From: Pseudomonadota bacterium
GTDB lineage: Bacteria; Pseudomonadota; Gammaproteobacteria; Burkholderiales; Burkholderiaceae_C
Reading direction: 5' to 3'
DNA: 64,000 nucleotides
Assembly (NCBI GenBank): GCA_022566735.1
Contig: JADFIG010000014.1
Coordinates: 1 to 64,000, forward strand
Under the pieces are notes generated by a model that was given only the letters and a program-made list of their open reading frames with translations, was not told the origin of the DNA and ran no database searches. The translations under genes were made by a program, and so were the position numbers. The stretch's first letter is position 1; each line of letters starts with the position of its first letter. Shown here piece after piece: positions 1-7,293 of this stretch.

Positions 1-99
1 CGCGTGATCGCAGACTGGATCGCCTTTTACAACCACCGGCGCCCACATCAGGCGCTGGGCATGAAGACCCCCGCTGAGGCTTATGCTTTAGCAGCCTGA
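1..99 (+). CDS. IS3-family transposase, C-terminal fragment (integrase core)
   Basis: The window opens inside a gene that reads in frame to a TGA at 97-99. The last 32 residues contain FYNHRRPHQALGMKTPAE, the typical C-terminal tail of DDE (rve-type) transposases of the IS3 family, where this segment follows the final catalytic glutamate. The enzyme would catalyse cut-out and insertion of its IS through a figure-eight/circle intermediate, as known for the family. Only the 3' end is in the window, so the subgroup cannot be given. The gene runs towards the disrupted pilin gene that follows. Confidence 0.85.
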   Translation, partial: RVIADWIAFYNHRRPHQALGMKTPAEAYALAA

Positions 100-122
100 C
101 CTGAGCAGAAACCGCTGGGTCA
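1..122 (+). mobile_element. Right end of an IS3-type insertion sequence
   Basis: The transposase stop is followed by about 23 bases that read, on the opposite strand, TGACCCAGCGGTTTCTGCTC. IS3-family ends normally start with TG and end with CA, so position 122 is the most likely outer base. The reading frame of the truncated pilin stops making sense at exactly this point. The left end and the target duplication lie outside the window. The boundary is inferred from the terminal TG/CA and the break in the pilin; it was not proven by a paired inverted repeat. Confidence 0.65.
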
Positions 123-213
123 ATACAGCGATGCCTGCGGCGACCAGGGCGTATTCGATGGCGACGACACCCTTTTGAGTGCGGGCGGCTTGGGCGATGG
201 ACTTCATGGACAT
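123..213 (-). pseudogene. Flp/Fap-type pilin gene, 3' part removed by the IS
   Basis: Reading leftward from ATG at 213, the first 30 residues are a type IVb (Flp) pilin N-terminus. A short basic leader (MSMKSIAQAARTQKG) is followed by the hydrophobic core VVAIEYALVAAGIAV, which contains the invariant Glu-Tyr pair of Flp pilins. A GGAG Shine-Dalgarno sequence precedes the ATG. From position 122 the frame runs into the insertion sequence and ends at a TAA at 88-90, giving a 41-residue chimera. Flp pilins polymerise into Tad pili, but this copy lacks its C-terminal half and is almost surely non-functional. Other tad genes, if present, lie outside the window. Confidence 0.75.
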
Positions 214-672
214 GACAGGGCTCCAATTGAATGTGTGAAAAATTCGGCGTTCAACGTGACATATTCACATTGGTGGCGCCTCGCAATGCGACCCGAATTA
301 CTTGAGAAACCGAGCCGTTACGTAAAGATACGTGTGGCAAGATCTTCCTGTAAAGCTGAACAGAACCCTGAACCCCACCCATTTGAGGGGCGCCGGGGAA
401 CCAAACATCGGGTTGCGGGGATGTTTCGGTTCTTTTTCTCACAGCCTTTGAAATGCATCGGTGAGGTGCCTCTGTCGGGTCTGGTTCCTGACCCAGGGCA
501 CGTGGCTTCTGCGTTCCAACACCGTGTTTTTACCGGGCTTGCTTGCGCTTGTGGGGGATTTTCCGGCCTCGATCCGTGATGGAATGCTGGAAATTCAGCC
601 TTCTTTTCCGGACATGAGGAAACATGTTCTGAACTACCTTTCGCATATAACGAAACTAATGATGCCGATCCC
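214..672. other. Lower-GC intergenic region between the broken pilin and a small membrane protein
   Basis: About 460 bases have visibly lower GC than the rest of the window. Short open frames occur on both strands, but none has a convincing Shine-Dalgarno sequence, recognisable motif or coding-like codon use. The stretch must hold the minus-strand promoter of the pilin and perhaps a plus-strand promoter near TATAAC at about 650. It also holds a clear stem-loop followed by T residues at 398-440. Nothing else could be assigned. Confidence 0.5.
398..440 (+). terminator. Stem-loop followed by T-run
   Basis: The arms GAACC-AAACATC (398-409) and GATGTTT-C-GGTTC (420-432) pair almost perfectly with one bulged C. 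The loop is about ten bases and TTTTTCTC follows directly. On the plus strand this has the form of an intrinsic terminator. It could stop read-through out of the insertion sequence or act as an attenuator in a leader of the downstream genes. No T-run is present in the other direction. Confidence 0.5.
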
Positions 673-1143
673 ATGTTGACGAACATCGGTGCACCGTTCC
701 GGGGTAATTGGATGCCTGTCTGCGTGCTGTCGTGCGCCGCCTTGGTGCTTTTCCATGACATTTCCGGTGCAATGGTCGAGTACCGTGCGCTGCATCAGGA
801 ATCTGTGTGGCTGGAGGGTTTGCAATACGCCCGAAGCATGCGTCGCCAAATTGAATCGAACATGCGCAAGGCACCCGCGTCGCCCTGTGTCGGCATCGCG
901 CCGGAGGTTTCTCCGCGAGGGCTGGAGGTGCGCTGCGACGCCGGCCGCATCCGCATCTCCGCGGGCGCATCGCCAGGCGTTTCGGTGAGTTCGGTGGGTT
1001 CGGCGGGGCCGGGTGGCCTGCTGCTGGCGCCAAGGCCGCTGACATCGCCCTCGCCCTCGCCCCCGGCTCACGCCACATGGGCCTGGCGATGCCGCGCCGA
1101 AGGCCTGGACCCCAGGAGCGTGCCCCATGTCTGCGTTCGCTGA
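673..1143 (+). CDS. Hypothetical single-pass membrane protein
   Basis: This 156-residue frame is not recognised. It has one hydrophobic segment near the N-terminus (about residues 14-34), then a polar, probably helical stretch (about 35-65), a short region with two cysteines (CVGIAPEV and EVRCDAGRIRI), and a proline/serine/glycine-rich tail. The layout recalls minor pilins or pseudopilins, but no prepilin cleavage site is visible. The start is uncertain: ATG 673 has no Shine-Dalgarno sequence, while ATG 712 is preceded by GGGG. The frame overlaps the next gene by 17 bases, which suggests translational coupling with the glycosyltransferase. Third-position GC is high in the second half, which favours coding. 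Confidence 0.4.
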   Translation: MLTNIGAPFRGNWMPVCVLSCAALVLFHDISGAMVEYRALHQESVWLEGLQYARSMRRQIESNMRKAPASPCVGIAPEVSPRGLEVRCDAGRIRISAGASPGVSVSSVGSAGPGGLLLAPRPLTSPSPSPPAHATWAWRCRAEGLDPRSVPHVCVR

Positions 1144-2482
1144 GCGCCGCATCCTGCGCTGGCTGGCCTTGCCCGTGCTGGGCATGTGGCTGGGCGTGCT
1201 GGCCGTGGCTTATGGCGCCCTGGCGCAGATGCACACCCGGCTGCCCCTGGCCGATGACTTCTACAGCTTCTACGTGTCCGCGCAGCGCGTGACACAGGGC
1301 CAGAGCCCGTACTGGCCCTTGCTGCCGCGGCGACAGGAGGCGGACCCTTGCCACGCGCTGGGCGCCCTGGCCTTCGAGCTGGCCAGCGTCCCGGTGGCCG
1401 AGCTGACGCCCGAGCTGGCCTTGATGTGCCGAGCGCCCAACCTCAATCCACCCATCCTGGCGGTGCTCAGCCAGCCCTTGGCATGGGTCGGGCCCGGACC
1501 GGCGGCGAACCTGTGGATGGCGTTGGGCCTGGTGTCGCTGGCCGGGGCCTTGTGGTCGATGTCGCGGGCGCTGTGGCCGGCATCCCCTGCGCCGGTGAAG
1601 CTCTGCGCTGGCTTGTGGCTGGCGGTCCTGTCCTGGTTCCCATCCTGGCTCAGCGTGCTGGTCGGCCAGGTGACGCTGGTGCTGTCCTGGCCGCTGGTGC
1701 TGTCGTGGCTGGCCTTGCGCCAGGGCCGCTGGGGCCGCGCAGGCGCGCTGATCGGCCTGCTGTGCAGCATCAAGCTGTTCTTCGGCCTGCTGCCCCTGGG
1801 CCTGCTGCTGATGCGCCAGTGGCGTGCCCTGGCGGTGGCGGTCGTCACGGGGCTGCTGCTGGCGGCCTGGGGCGCCTGGGGCTCGTCAGGCTGGGGGGCT
1901 TACCGCGATTACGCCGCGTCGCTGGACGCCGTGATCTGGGTGAGCAACAACTTCAACGCATCCCTGCATGGCTATGTGTCGCGCTTCTTCGTCGACCCGG
2001 ACAAGGTGTTCTGGGCGGCGGTGCCACGCGAGGCGAGGGGCTTGTCCTGGCTGGCTTGCTGCGGGGTGGCGGGGCTGTGGTGGCGGGGGGTGAGCGGAGG
2101 GCGCGCCCGGTTGGACGCGCGGCTCGGGCCGGCCGGGCCGTCTGGCGCCCGCGCGGCCCAGGCCGACCTGCTGTTCACGCTCAGCCTGCCGGCCATGCTG
2201 CTGATCAGTCCGCTGGGCTGGGTCTACTACTTCCCCTGGCTGGTCTTGCCTCTGGCGCTGGTGTGGCAGGCCGCGGCCGCGCACCCGGCGCGCCGGCAGG
2301 TGGGGGCGGTCCTGATCCTGCTGGTGTCGCTGGCCGCGGTGCCGCGCAGCCTCATGAGCCACCCGCCCTTGCGCTGGGAAGAATGGCTGCTCGACTGGGG
2401 CGGCTACACCTACCTGCTGCTGCTGGCGCTGGGGCTGGCGTGGTGGGCCAGGGGGGATGCGGCGAGGAGAGGGGCAGTTTGA
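1127..2482 (+). CDS. GT87-like membrane glycosyltransferase (DUF2029)
   Basis: This 451-residue polytopic protein has about ten hydrophobic helices. The N-terminal helix (about 13-33) is followed by a periplasmic-type loop with the acidic pair in LADDFYSFYVSAQ, the expected place of the catalytic aspartate in GT-C fold enzymes. Further signs of the DUF2029/GT87 family are NLNPPILAVLSQPLAW, the membrane segment around LLCSIKLFFGLLPLGLL, and NNFNASLHGYVSRFF. Family members move mannose or related sugars from polyprenyl-phosphate donors to acceptors outside the cytoplasmic membrane. The acceptor here is unknown. It overlaps the preceding small membrane-protein frame and converges on the CNNM/CBS gene 42 bases away. 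Confidence 0.75.
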   Translation: MSAFAERRILRWLALPVLGMWLGVLAVAYGALAQMHTRLPLADDFYSFYVSAQRVTQGQSPYWPLLPRRQEADPCHALGALAFELASVPVAELTPELALMCRAPNLNPPILAVLSQPLAWVGPGPAANLWMALGLVSLAGALWSMSRALWPASPAPVKLCAGLWLAVLSWFPSWLSVLVGQVTLVLSWPLVLSWLALRQGRWGRAGALIGLLCSIKLFFGLLPLGLLLMRQWRALAVAVVTGLLLAAWGAWGSSGWGAYRDYAASLDAVIWVSNNFNASLHGYVSRFFVDPDKVFWAAVPREARGLSWLACCGVAGLWWRGVSGGRARLDARLGPAGPSGARAAQADLLFTLSLPAMLLISPLGWVYYFPWLVLPLALVWQAAAAHPARRQVGAVLILLVSLAAVPRSLMSHPPLRWEEWLLDWGGYTYLLLLALGLAWWARGDAARRGAV

Positions 2483-2524
2483 GTGGCAGGTGGAGGGGCG
2501 GGCCGGTGTGGCGGTTCGCCCGCC

Positions 2525-3817
2525 TCAGTCGGGCTCGTGCAGCCGGCAGGCCAGCACCTTGTCGATGCGCTTGCCGTCCATGTCCACGACCTCCAGCCGC
2601 CAGCCTTCCCACTCGACCACGTCCGTGGTGCGTGGCAGGCGGCCCAGCAGCAGCATGACCAGGCCGGCCAGGGTGTTGTAGCGGCCGCGGTCCTCGTCGG
2701 GCAGGTTCTTCAGCTCCAGGCGGTCCTTCAACTCGGGCGCGGGGATGAGCCCGTCGATCAGCCACGATCCGTCTTCGCGCTGGATGGCCCAGGCGTCCGA
2801 GGCCTCCGGTGCGGTGAACTCGCCGGTGATGGCTTCCAGCACGTCGCGCAGGGTGATGACGCCTTGCACCTCGCCGTATTCGTCCACCACGAAGACCATC
2901 TGCACGTCGGAGGCGCGGAAGTGCTCCAGCAACTCCATGCCCGACAGCGTTTCCGGCACGAACACGGCGGGTTGCAGCCCGCGTTCGAGGTCGTTGTCCT
3001 GGTGCTGGGTGAGCTGGTGCAGCAGTTGCTGCGCGGTGATCACGCCCATCACATCGTCGAGGCCGCCGCGGCACACCGGGTAGCGCGAGTAGCCATGCTC
3101 GGCGATGGTGGCCAGGTTGTCGGCCATCGGGGACTCGATGTTCAGCCAAGCGATGTCGCTGCGCGGGATCATCATCGAGCCGATCTGGCGCTCGTCCAGA
3201 CGGAACACATTGCGCACCATCTGGTGCTCGTGGGCCTCGATCACGCCCGCATCCAGGCCTTCTTCCAGCTGCGCGGCGATTTCTTCTTCGGTCACGCTTC
3301 GGCCGCCGTTGTCGCGGATGCCCAGCAGCTTGAGCATGCCCACGGTGGTGGCCGACAGCAAGGCCACGAAGGGCCGCGCCAGGCTGGACAGCAGCCGCAT
3401 GGGCTGGGCCACCACGCGGGCCACGTACTCGGGGTGCATCTGGCCGACGCGCTTGGGCACCAGCTCGCCGAAGATGATGGTCACGAAGGTGATGATGACC
3501 ACCACCAGGCCGGTGGCAGAGACGCTGGCCACGCGCTCGTGCAGCTGCAGCTGGGCCTGCAGCCAGTGCGACAGGGGTTCCGCAAAGGCCGCATCACCGA
3601 CGATGCCGTTGAGCACACCGATGGATGTGATGCCGATCTGGACCGTCGAGAGGAACTGCGTCGGGTTGTCGTGCAACTCGATGGCCGTGACGGCGCCGGC
3701 ATCGCCGGTTTCCGCCATCACCTGCAGGCGCGCCTTGCGGCTGGCAGCCAGGGCCATCTCTGACATGGCGAACAGGCCATTGAGCAGGATCAGGAAAATC
3801 AGCAGAGCAAGTTCCAT
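2525..3817 (-). CDS. CNNM/CBS/CorC_HlyC domain membrane protein (UPF0053)
   Basis: The product of about 430 residues has the order typical of the hemolysin-C/CorC-like family. A CNNM membrane domain (about 1-190) begins MELALLIFLILLNGLFAMSE. It is followed by a CBS pair (about 205-330, including MIPRSDIAWL and GEVQGVITLRDVLEAITGEF) and a CorC_HlyC domain to the C-terminus (about 340-430), ending in DKVLACRLHEPD. Relatives take part in Mg2+/Co2+ export or membrane ion homeostasis; no haemolytic role is implied. ATG 3817 is preferred because membrane helix 1 starts there. A longer frame begins at 3844. The gene is divergent from apaH with only about 60 bases between them. Confidence 0.85.
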   Translation of the reverse strand: MELALLIFLILLNGLFAMSEMALAASRKARLQVMAETGDAGAVTAIELHDNPTQFLSTVQIGITSIGVLNGIVGDAAFAEPLSHWLQAQLQLHERVASVSATGLVVVIITFVTIIFGELVPKRVGQMHPEYVARVVAQPMRLLSSLARPFVALLSATTVGMLKLLGIRDNGGRSVTEEEIAAQLEEGLDAGVIEAHEHQMVRNVFRLDERQIGSMMIPRSDIAWLNIESPMADNLATIAEHGYSRYPVCRGGLDDVMGVITAQQLLHQLTQHQDNDLERGLQPAVFVPETLSGMELLEHFRASDVQMVFVVDEYGEVQGVITLRDVLEAITGEFTAPEASDAWAIQREDGSWLIDGLIPAPELKDRLELKNLPDEDRGRYNTLAGLVMLLLGRLPRTTDVVEWEGWRLEVVDMDGKRIDKVLACRLHEPD

Positions 3818-3880
3818 GGAAGGCGCCGGGCACGGCCGGGCCATCGGTCAAGACGCTTCAAGCGTAGCAGAATCCCTGCC

Positions 3881-4723
3881 ATGATCTACCTTGTTGGCGA
3901 CCTGCAGGGCTGCTGCGACCCGCTGGAGCGGCTGTTGCAGACCCTCGATTTCTCCCCCTCGCGGGACCACCTCTTCCTGCTCGGCGACCTGGTCAACCGC
4001 GGCCCCGACAGCCTGGGCGTGCTGCGCCGCCTGCGCGGTCTGGAGGGCGCCGTGACCTGCCTGCTCGGCAACCACGACCTGCACCTGCTGGCCGTGGCCC
4101 ATGGCGTGCGCAAGCCGCACCGCAGCGACACGCTCGACGCCATCCTCCATGCCCCCGACCGCGACGACTGGCTGGACTGGTTGCGCCAGCAGCGCCTGGC
4201 CGTGCACGCCCATGGCTGGCTGATGGTGCATGCCGGCGTGCTGCCTCAGTGGGATGCGGCCGAGACCGTGGCCCTGGCCGCCGAGGTCGAGGCGATGCTG
4301 CGCAGCCCCTCGCTGGGCGAGTTCCTCACACAGATGTACGGCAACGAGCCGGCCCGCTGGGACGAGGGCCTGCGTGGTGTCGAACGCTGGCGTTGCGTGG
4401 TCAACAGCCTCACGCGGCTGCGCTTTTGCAGCGCCGACGGCACCATGGAGTTCGCCACCAAGGAAGGCGCGGGCGGCGCCCCCGAGGGCTTCATGCCCTG
4501 GTTCGATGTGCCGGGGCGGCGCACGGCCGGCACGCCGGTGGCTTTCGGGCATTGGTCCACGCTGGGCCTCATCGACCGCGACGACCTGCTGGCGCTGGAC
4601 ACCGGCTGCATCTGGGGGGGGCAGCTGACGGCGGCGCGCATCGATGGCGCCTCGCGCGAGCTCATCCAGATCGATTGCCCGCAGGCGCAGCAGCCCGGTC
4701 TGCCAGGCCGTGTCCAGGGCTGA
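3881..4723 (+). CDS. apaH: Symmetrical diadenosine tetraphosphatase
   Basis: This is a 280-residue protein of the calcineurin-like phosphoesterase fold. The metal-binding motifs are intact: GDLQGC near residue 6, GDLVNRGPDS near 38, GNHDLHLLA near 66, and a histidine-containing segment VHAGVLPQWD near 112. It hydrolyses Ap4A symmetrically to two ADP, controlling alarmone-like dinucleotides in the cytoplasm. The length matches E. coli ApaH. It stands alone here rather than in a ksgA-apaG-apaH operon and lies just upstream of the tRNA-Ser gene. Confidence 0.95.
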   Translation: MIYLVGDLQGCCDPLERLLQTLDFSPSRDHLFLLGDLVNRGPDSLGVLRRLRGLEGAVTCLLGNHDLHLLAVAHGVRKPHRSDTLDAILHAPDRDDWLDWLRQQRLAVHAHGWLMVHAGVLPQWDAAETVALAAEVEAMLRSPSLGEFLTQMYGNEPARWDEGLRGVERWRCVVNSLTRLRFCSADGTMEFATKEGAGGAPEGFMPWFDVPGRRTAGTPVAFGHWSTLGLIDRDDLLALDTGCIWGGQLTAARIDGASRELIQIDCPQAQQPGLPGRVQG

Positions 4724-4762
4724 GCCCGCAGCCACTACAATGCGTGCCTGATCTGGATACCA

Positions 4763-4852
4763 GGGTGTGTGGCCGAGCGGTTGAAGGCACCGGTCTTGAA
4801 AACCGGCGAGGGTTTGCGCCCTTCGTGAGTTCGAATCTCACCGCACCCGCCA
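4763..4852 (+). tRNA. tRNA-Ser (anticodon UGA)
   Basis: A 90-base tRNA with a class II long variable arm. The acceptor stem GGGTGTG (4763-4769) pairs with CGCACCC (4842-4848), with one G-T pair. The D-arm contains the serine-type GGCCGAGCGG. The anticodon stem CCGGT/ACCGG encloses CTTGAAA with anticodon TGA. The variable arm contains GAGGGTTTGCGCCCTTC, and the T-arm is GTGAGTTCGAATCTCAC. The CCA end is encoded (4850-4852). A possible -10 box, TACAAT, lies at 4736-4741. Confidence 0.95.
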
Positions 4853-4872
4853 GTGGCCGAGCGCCGCTGGAC

Positions 4873-5583
4873 TCAGAACAGCTCGTTCGGCGTCAGCCGC
4901 AGCCCCAGCGAAACCCACCGGCTCGCACCAGGGCCTGCCATCTGCTGGCCGACCGTGAGGTCCACCTGCACGCGATCGGGCACGATGGCCAGCCGGCCGC
5001 CCAGTTGCCAATAGGGGTTGTGGCGGTGGTCGCCGAAGGTTTCGGCGATCAGCAGGGTGCGTCCGGTCAGCTGGAACTCGCCGCCCACGCCCCAGGTCAG
5101 GTTGTTGCGGCCGGTGCCGCGTTCCTTGAGCCAGCCCGCGTTGGCATGCACCACGACGCGGTCGTCCATGAAGGAAAACGACATGGGCACATAGGCGTAG
5201 GTGTTGCCCAGCAGGTTGGGCCCGGGGGTGATTTCCGGGTGGCGCACCGTGCCCACGCCCAGGCCCCAGCCCCAGCCATTGGTGCTCAGCGGGCGAAACA
5301 GGGTCTTGAGCTGGAAGACGTAGTCGTTGCTGCCGGGCTCGCCATCGGCCTTGGCCCGGCCTGCGCCCACGGTGAACTCCAGGTTGCCGCCGGGGTTGCA
5401 GGCGGGCAGGGCCCAGAACTCGTGGCTGTCGCGGTAGACGCGCGTCCACGTTTCGAGCTGGCAACTGCCTGCGGTGGTCAGGCGGGCATCGTCGGTGACG
5501 AAGGGGCGGGCGGCCCATGCGGGGCTGCACTGGGCGGTGGCAAGCAGGCCGAGCAGGCCAGGCAGGGCGATGCGGGTCAGCAT
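4873..5583 (-). CDS. Putative outer-membrane beta-barrel protein (MetA-pathway/transporter-like)
   Basis: This is a 236-residue secreted protein. The N-terminus (MLTRIALPGLLGLLATAQCSPAWA) is a signal peptide with a likely cut after AWA. The mature part starts RPFVTDDARLTTAGSCQLET, a pattern seen in outer-membrane proteins grouped with the phenol-degradation MetA-pathway family. Two cysteines (SCQLE and PACNPGG) may form a disulphide. Alternating hydrophobic residues and glycine-rich turns, ending in an aromatic C-terminal residue (LRLTPNELF), fit a small beta-barrel. The substrate is unknown. Start ATG 5583 is chosen at the signal peptide; the frame extends further upstream, but that part overlaps nnr in antisense. 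Confidence 0.65.
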   Translation of the reverse strand: MLTRIALPGLLGLLATAQCSPAWAARPFVTDDARLTTAGSCQLETWTRVYRDSHEFWALPACNPGGNLEFTVGAGRAKADGEPGSNDYVFQLKTLFRPLSTNGWGWGLGVGTVRHPEITPGPNLLGNTYAYVPMSFSFMDDRVVVHANAGWLKERGTGRNNLTWGVGGEFQLTGRTLLIAETFGDHRHNPYWQLGGRLAIVPDRVQVDLTVGQQMAGPGASRWVSLGLRLTPNELF

Positions 5584-5728
5584 GGTCGGGTGCGGGCAGG
5601 TGATGCGGATGGTGCGAGATGATAGGCGGGCCGCGTGACCGGTCGCTCGATCCGGCGGGCACAGACTGTGCGACAGTCGATGCCATGGGCCAGCAGCCTG
5701 GGCCCCCGACCACCCGCAACCCGATCCC

Positions 5729-7267
5729 ATGACGGCAGAACTCCTCACCGTGGCGCAGATGTCGCGAGCCGACGCCACCACCATCGCCGCCGGCACCCCC
5801 GGCATCACCTTGATGCAAGCCGCAGGCCGCGCGGTGGCGCTGGCGATCACGCAGCGCTGGTCGCCTCGCGCCGTGACCGTGCTGTGCGGGCCGGGCAACA
5901 ACGGGGGCGATGGCTGGGTGTTGGCGCAGGGACTGAGGCAGGCGGGATGGCCGGTGCGCGTGGCCAGCCTGTGCGCGCCCGAGGCCCTGCACGGCGATGC
6001 GGCCCTGGCCGCGCAAGCTTGCCTGCAGGACGACCCGCTGTGGCTGCCCCTGCGCTCCGGCGAACAGGCGGGGGCCTGCGCCGAGGTGCTGGAGGGCGCG
6101 GAACTGGTGGTCGATGCCTTGTTCGGCGCCGGGCTCAGCCGCGCGCTGGAGGGGGTGGCCCGCGAGGTGCTCGCCGAGGTGCAGGCGCGCGGCCTGCCCG
6201 TGGTGGCCGTCGACGTGCCCAGCGGCGTCTGGGGTGACAGCGGTGCGGCCGACGGCGCCATCGCCTGCGCCCTGACGGTGACCTTCTTCCGCCTCAAGCC
6301 TGCCCATGTCCTGATGCCCGCGCGGGCCTTGTGTGGCGAGGTGGTGCTGGCCGACATCGGCATCCCCGACGCGGTGTTGCAAGGGCAGGGCGTGCAGGCC
6401 TGGGACAACCAACCCGCGCTGTGGCGCAGCCTGTGGCCCGAGGTCGATGCCGCCGGGCACAAGTACCACCGCGGACACGCCCTGGTGTGGGGCGGCCCCA
6501 GCATGACGGGGGCGGCGCGCCTGGCGGCCCTGGCGAGCGCGCGTGCAGGGGCCGGTCTGACCACGGTGTGCGTGCCGCAGTCAGCCTGGGGCGTCTATGC
6601 CGCGGCCCTGATGTGCGTGATGGTGCACCCGGTGGCCGGGGAAGGCGCCACCCAATGGCAGGCCGGCCTGGAAACCCTGCTGGAGGACCACCGCCTCAGT
6701 GCCGTGCTGATCGGGCCGGGCGCCCTGGGGGGCACGCAGCCCACCGGCCTCAAGGGCCTGGTGCTCACGGTGCTGGCCAGTGGCCGCCCGGTGGTGCTGG
6801 ACGCCGACGCCCTGACCGTGTTCGCCGACGACCCGGCCTTGCTGTTCGCGGCCATCGCCGGGCACAGCCGCCCGGTGGTGATGACCCCGCACGAGGGCGA
6901 GTTCGCCCGCCTGTTCCGCGAGGCCGCGGTCAGCCTGACGGGGGACAAGCTCTCGCGGGCGCGTGCCGCGGCCCGCCTCAGTGGCGCCGTCGTGCTGCTC
7001 AAAGGTGCGGACACCGTGGTGGCCGCGCCGGATGGCCGGGCCGCCATCAACCGCCATGCGCCGCCCTGGCTGGCCACGGCCGGCGCGGGCGATGTGCTGG
7101 CTGGGCTGATCCTGGGCTTGCTGGCGCAGGGGATGCCGGCGTGGCAGGCCGCGTGTGCGGCCGTGTGGCTGCATGGCGAGGCGGCGCTGGCGTCGGGGCC
7201 GGGCCTCATCGCCGATGACCTGCCGGGGCTGATCCCGCAAGCCCTGCGGCGACTGAACCCGGCCTGA
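5729..7267 (+). CDS. nnr: Bifunctional NAD(P)HX epimerase / ADP-dependent NAD(P)HX dehydratase
   Basis: This is a 512-residue fusion for nicotinamide cofactor repair. The YjeF_N epimerase domain (about 1-215) shows GPGNNGGDGWV, GAGLSR and VAVDVPSGVWGD. The ribokinase-like dehydratase domain (about 225-510) shows KYHRGHALVWGG, GPGALGG, LDADALTVF, MTPHEGEFARLF and TAGAGDVLAG. The N-domain interconverts R- and S-NAD(P)HX; the C-domain dehydrates the S form, restoring NAD(P)H. Length and domain order match bacterial Nnr (NnrE-NnrD). It is convergent with the diguanylate cyclase gene. Confidence 0.95.
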   Translation: MTAELLTVAQMSRADATTIAAGTPGITLMQAAGRAVALAITQRWSPRAVTVLCGPGNNGGDGWVLAQGLRQAGWPVRVASLCAPEALHGDAALAAQACLQDDPLWLPLRSGEQAGACAEVLEGAELVVDALFGAGLSRALEGVAREVLAEVQARGLPVVAVDVPSGVWGDSGAADGAIACALTVTFFRLKPAHVLMPARALCGEVVLADIGIPDAVLQGQGVQAWDNQPALWRSLWPEVDAAGHKYHRGHALVWGGPSMTGAARLAALASARAGAGLTTVCVPQSAWGVYAAALMCVMVHPVAGEGATQWQAGLETLLEDHRLSAVLIGPGALGGTQPTGLKGLVLTVLASGRPVVLDADALTVFADDPALLFAAIAGHSRPVVMTPHEGEFARLFREAAVSLTGDKLSRARAAARLSGAVVLLKGADTVVAAPDGRAAINRHAPPWLATAGAGDVLAGLILGLLAQGMPAWQAACAAVWLHGEAALASGPGLIADDLPGLIPQALRRLNPA

Positions 7268-7293
7268 ACCTGAAGAACCTGCGATCGGCGCGC

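Noticed and set aside
381-440. Similarity to ydaO-type riboswitch wording (GCCGGGGAACC...)
   Set aside because: The rest of the ydaO core is missing, and the GAACC stretch pairs locally in a simple terminator hairpin.
318-761. 147-codon minus-strand frame upstream of the pilin
   Set aside because: No Shine-Dalgarno sequence, no recognised motif, and it crosses the terminator hairpin and the start of a better plus-strand frame.
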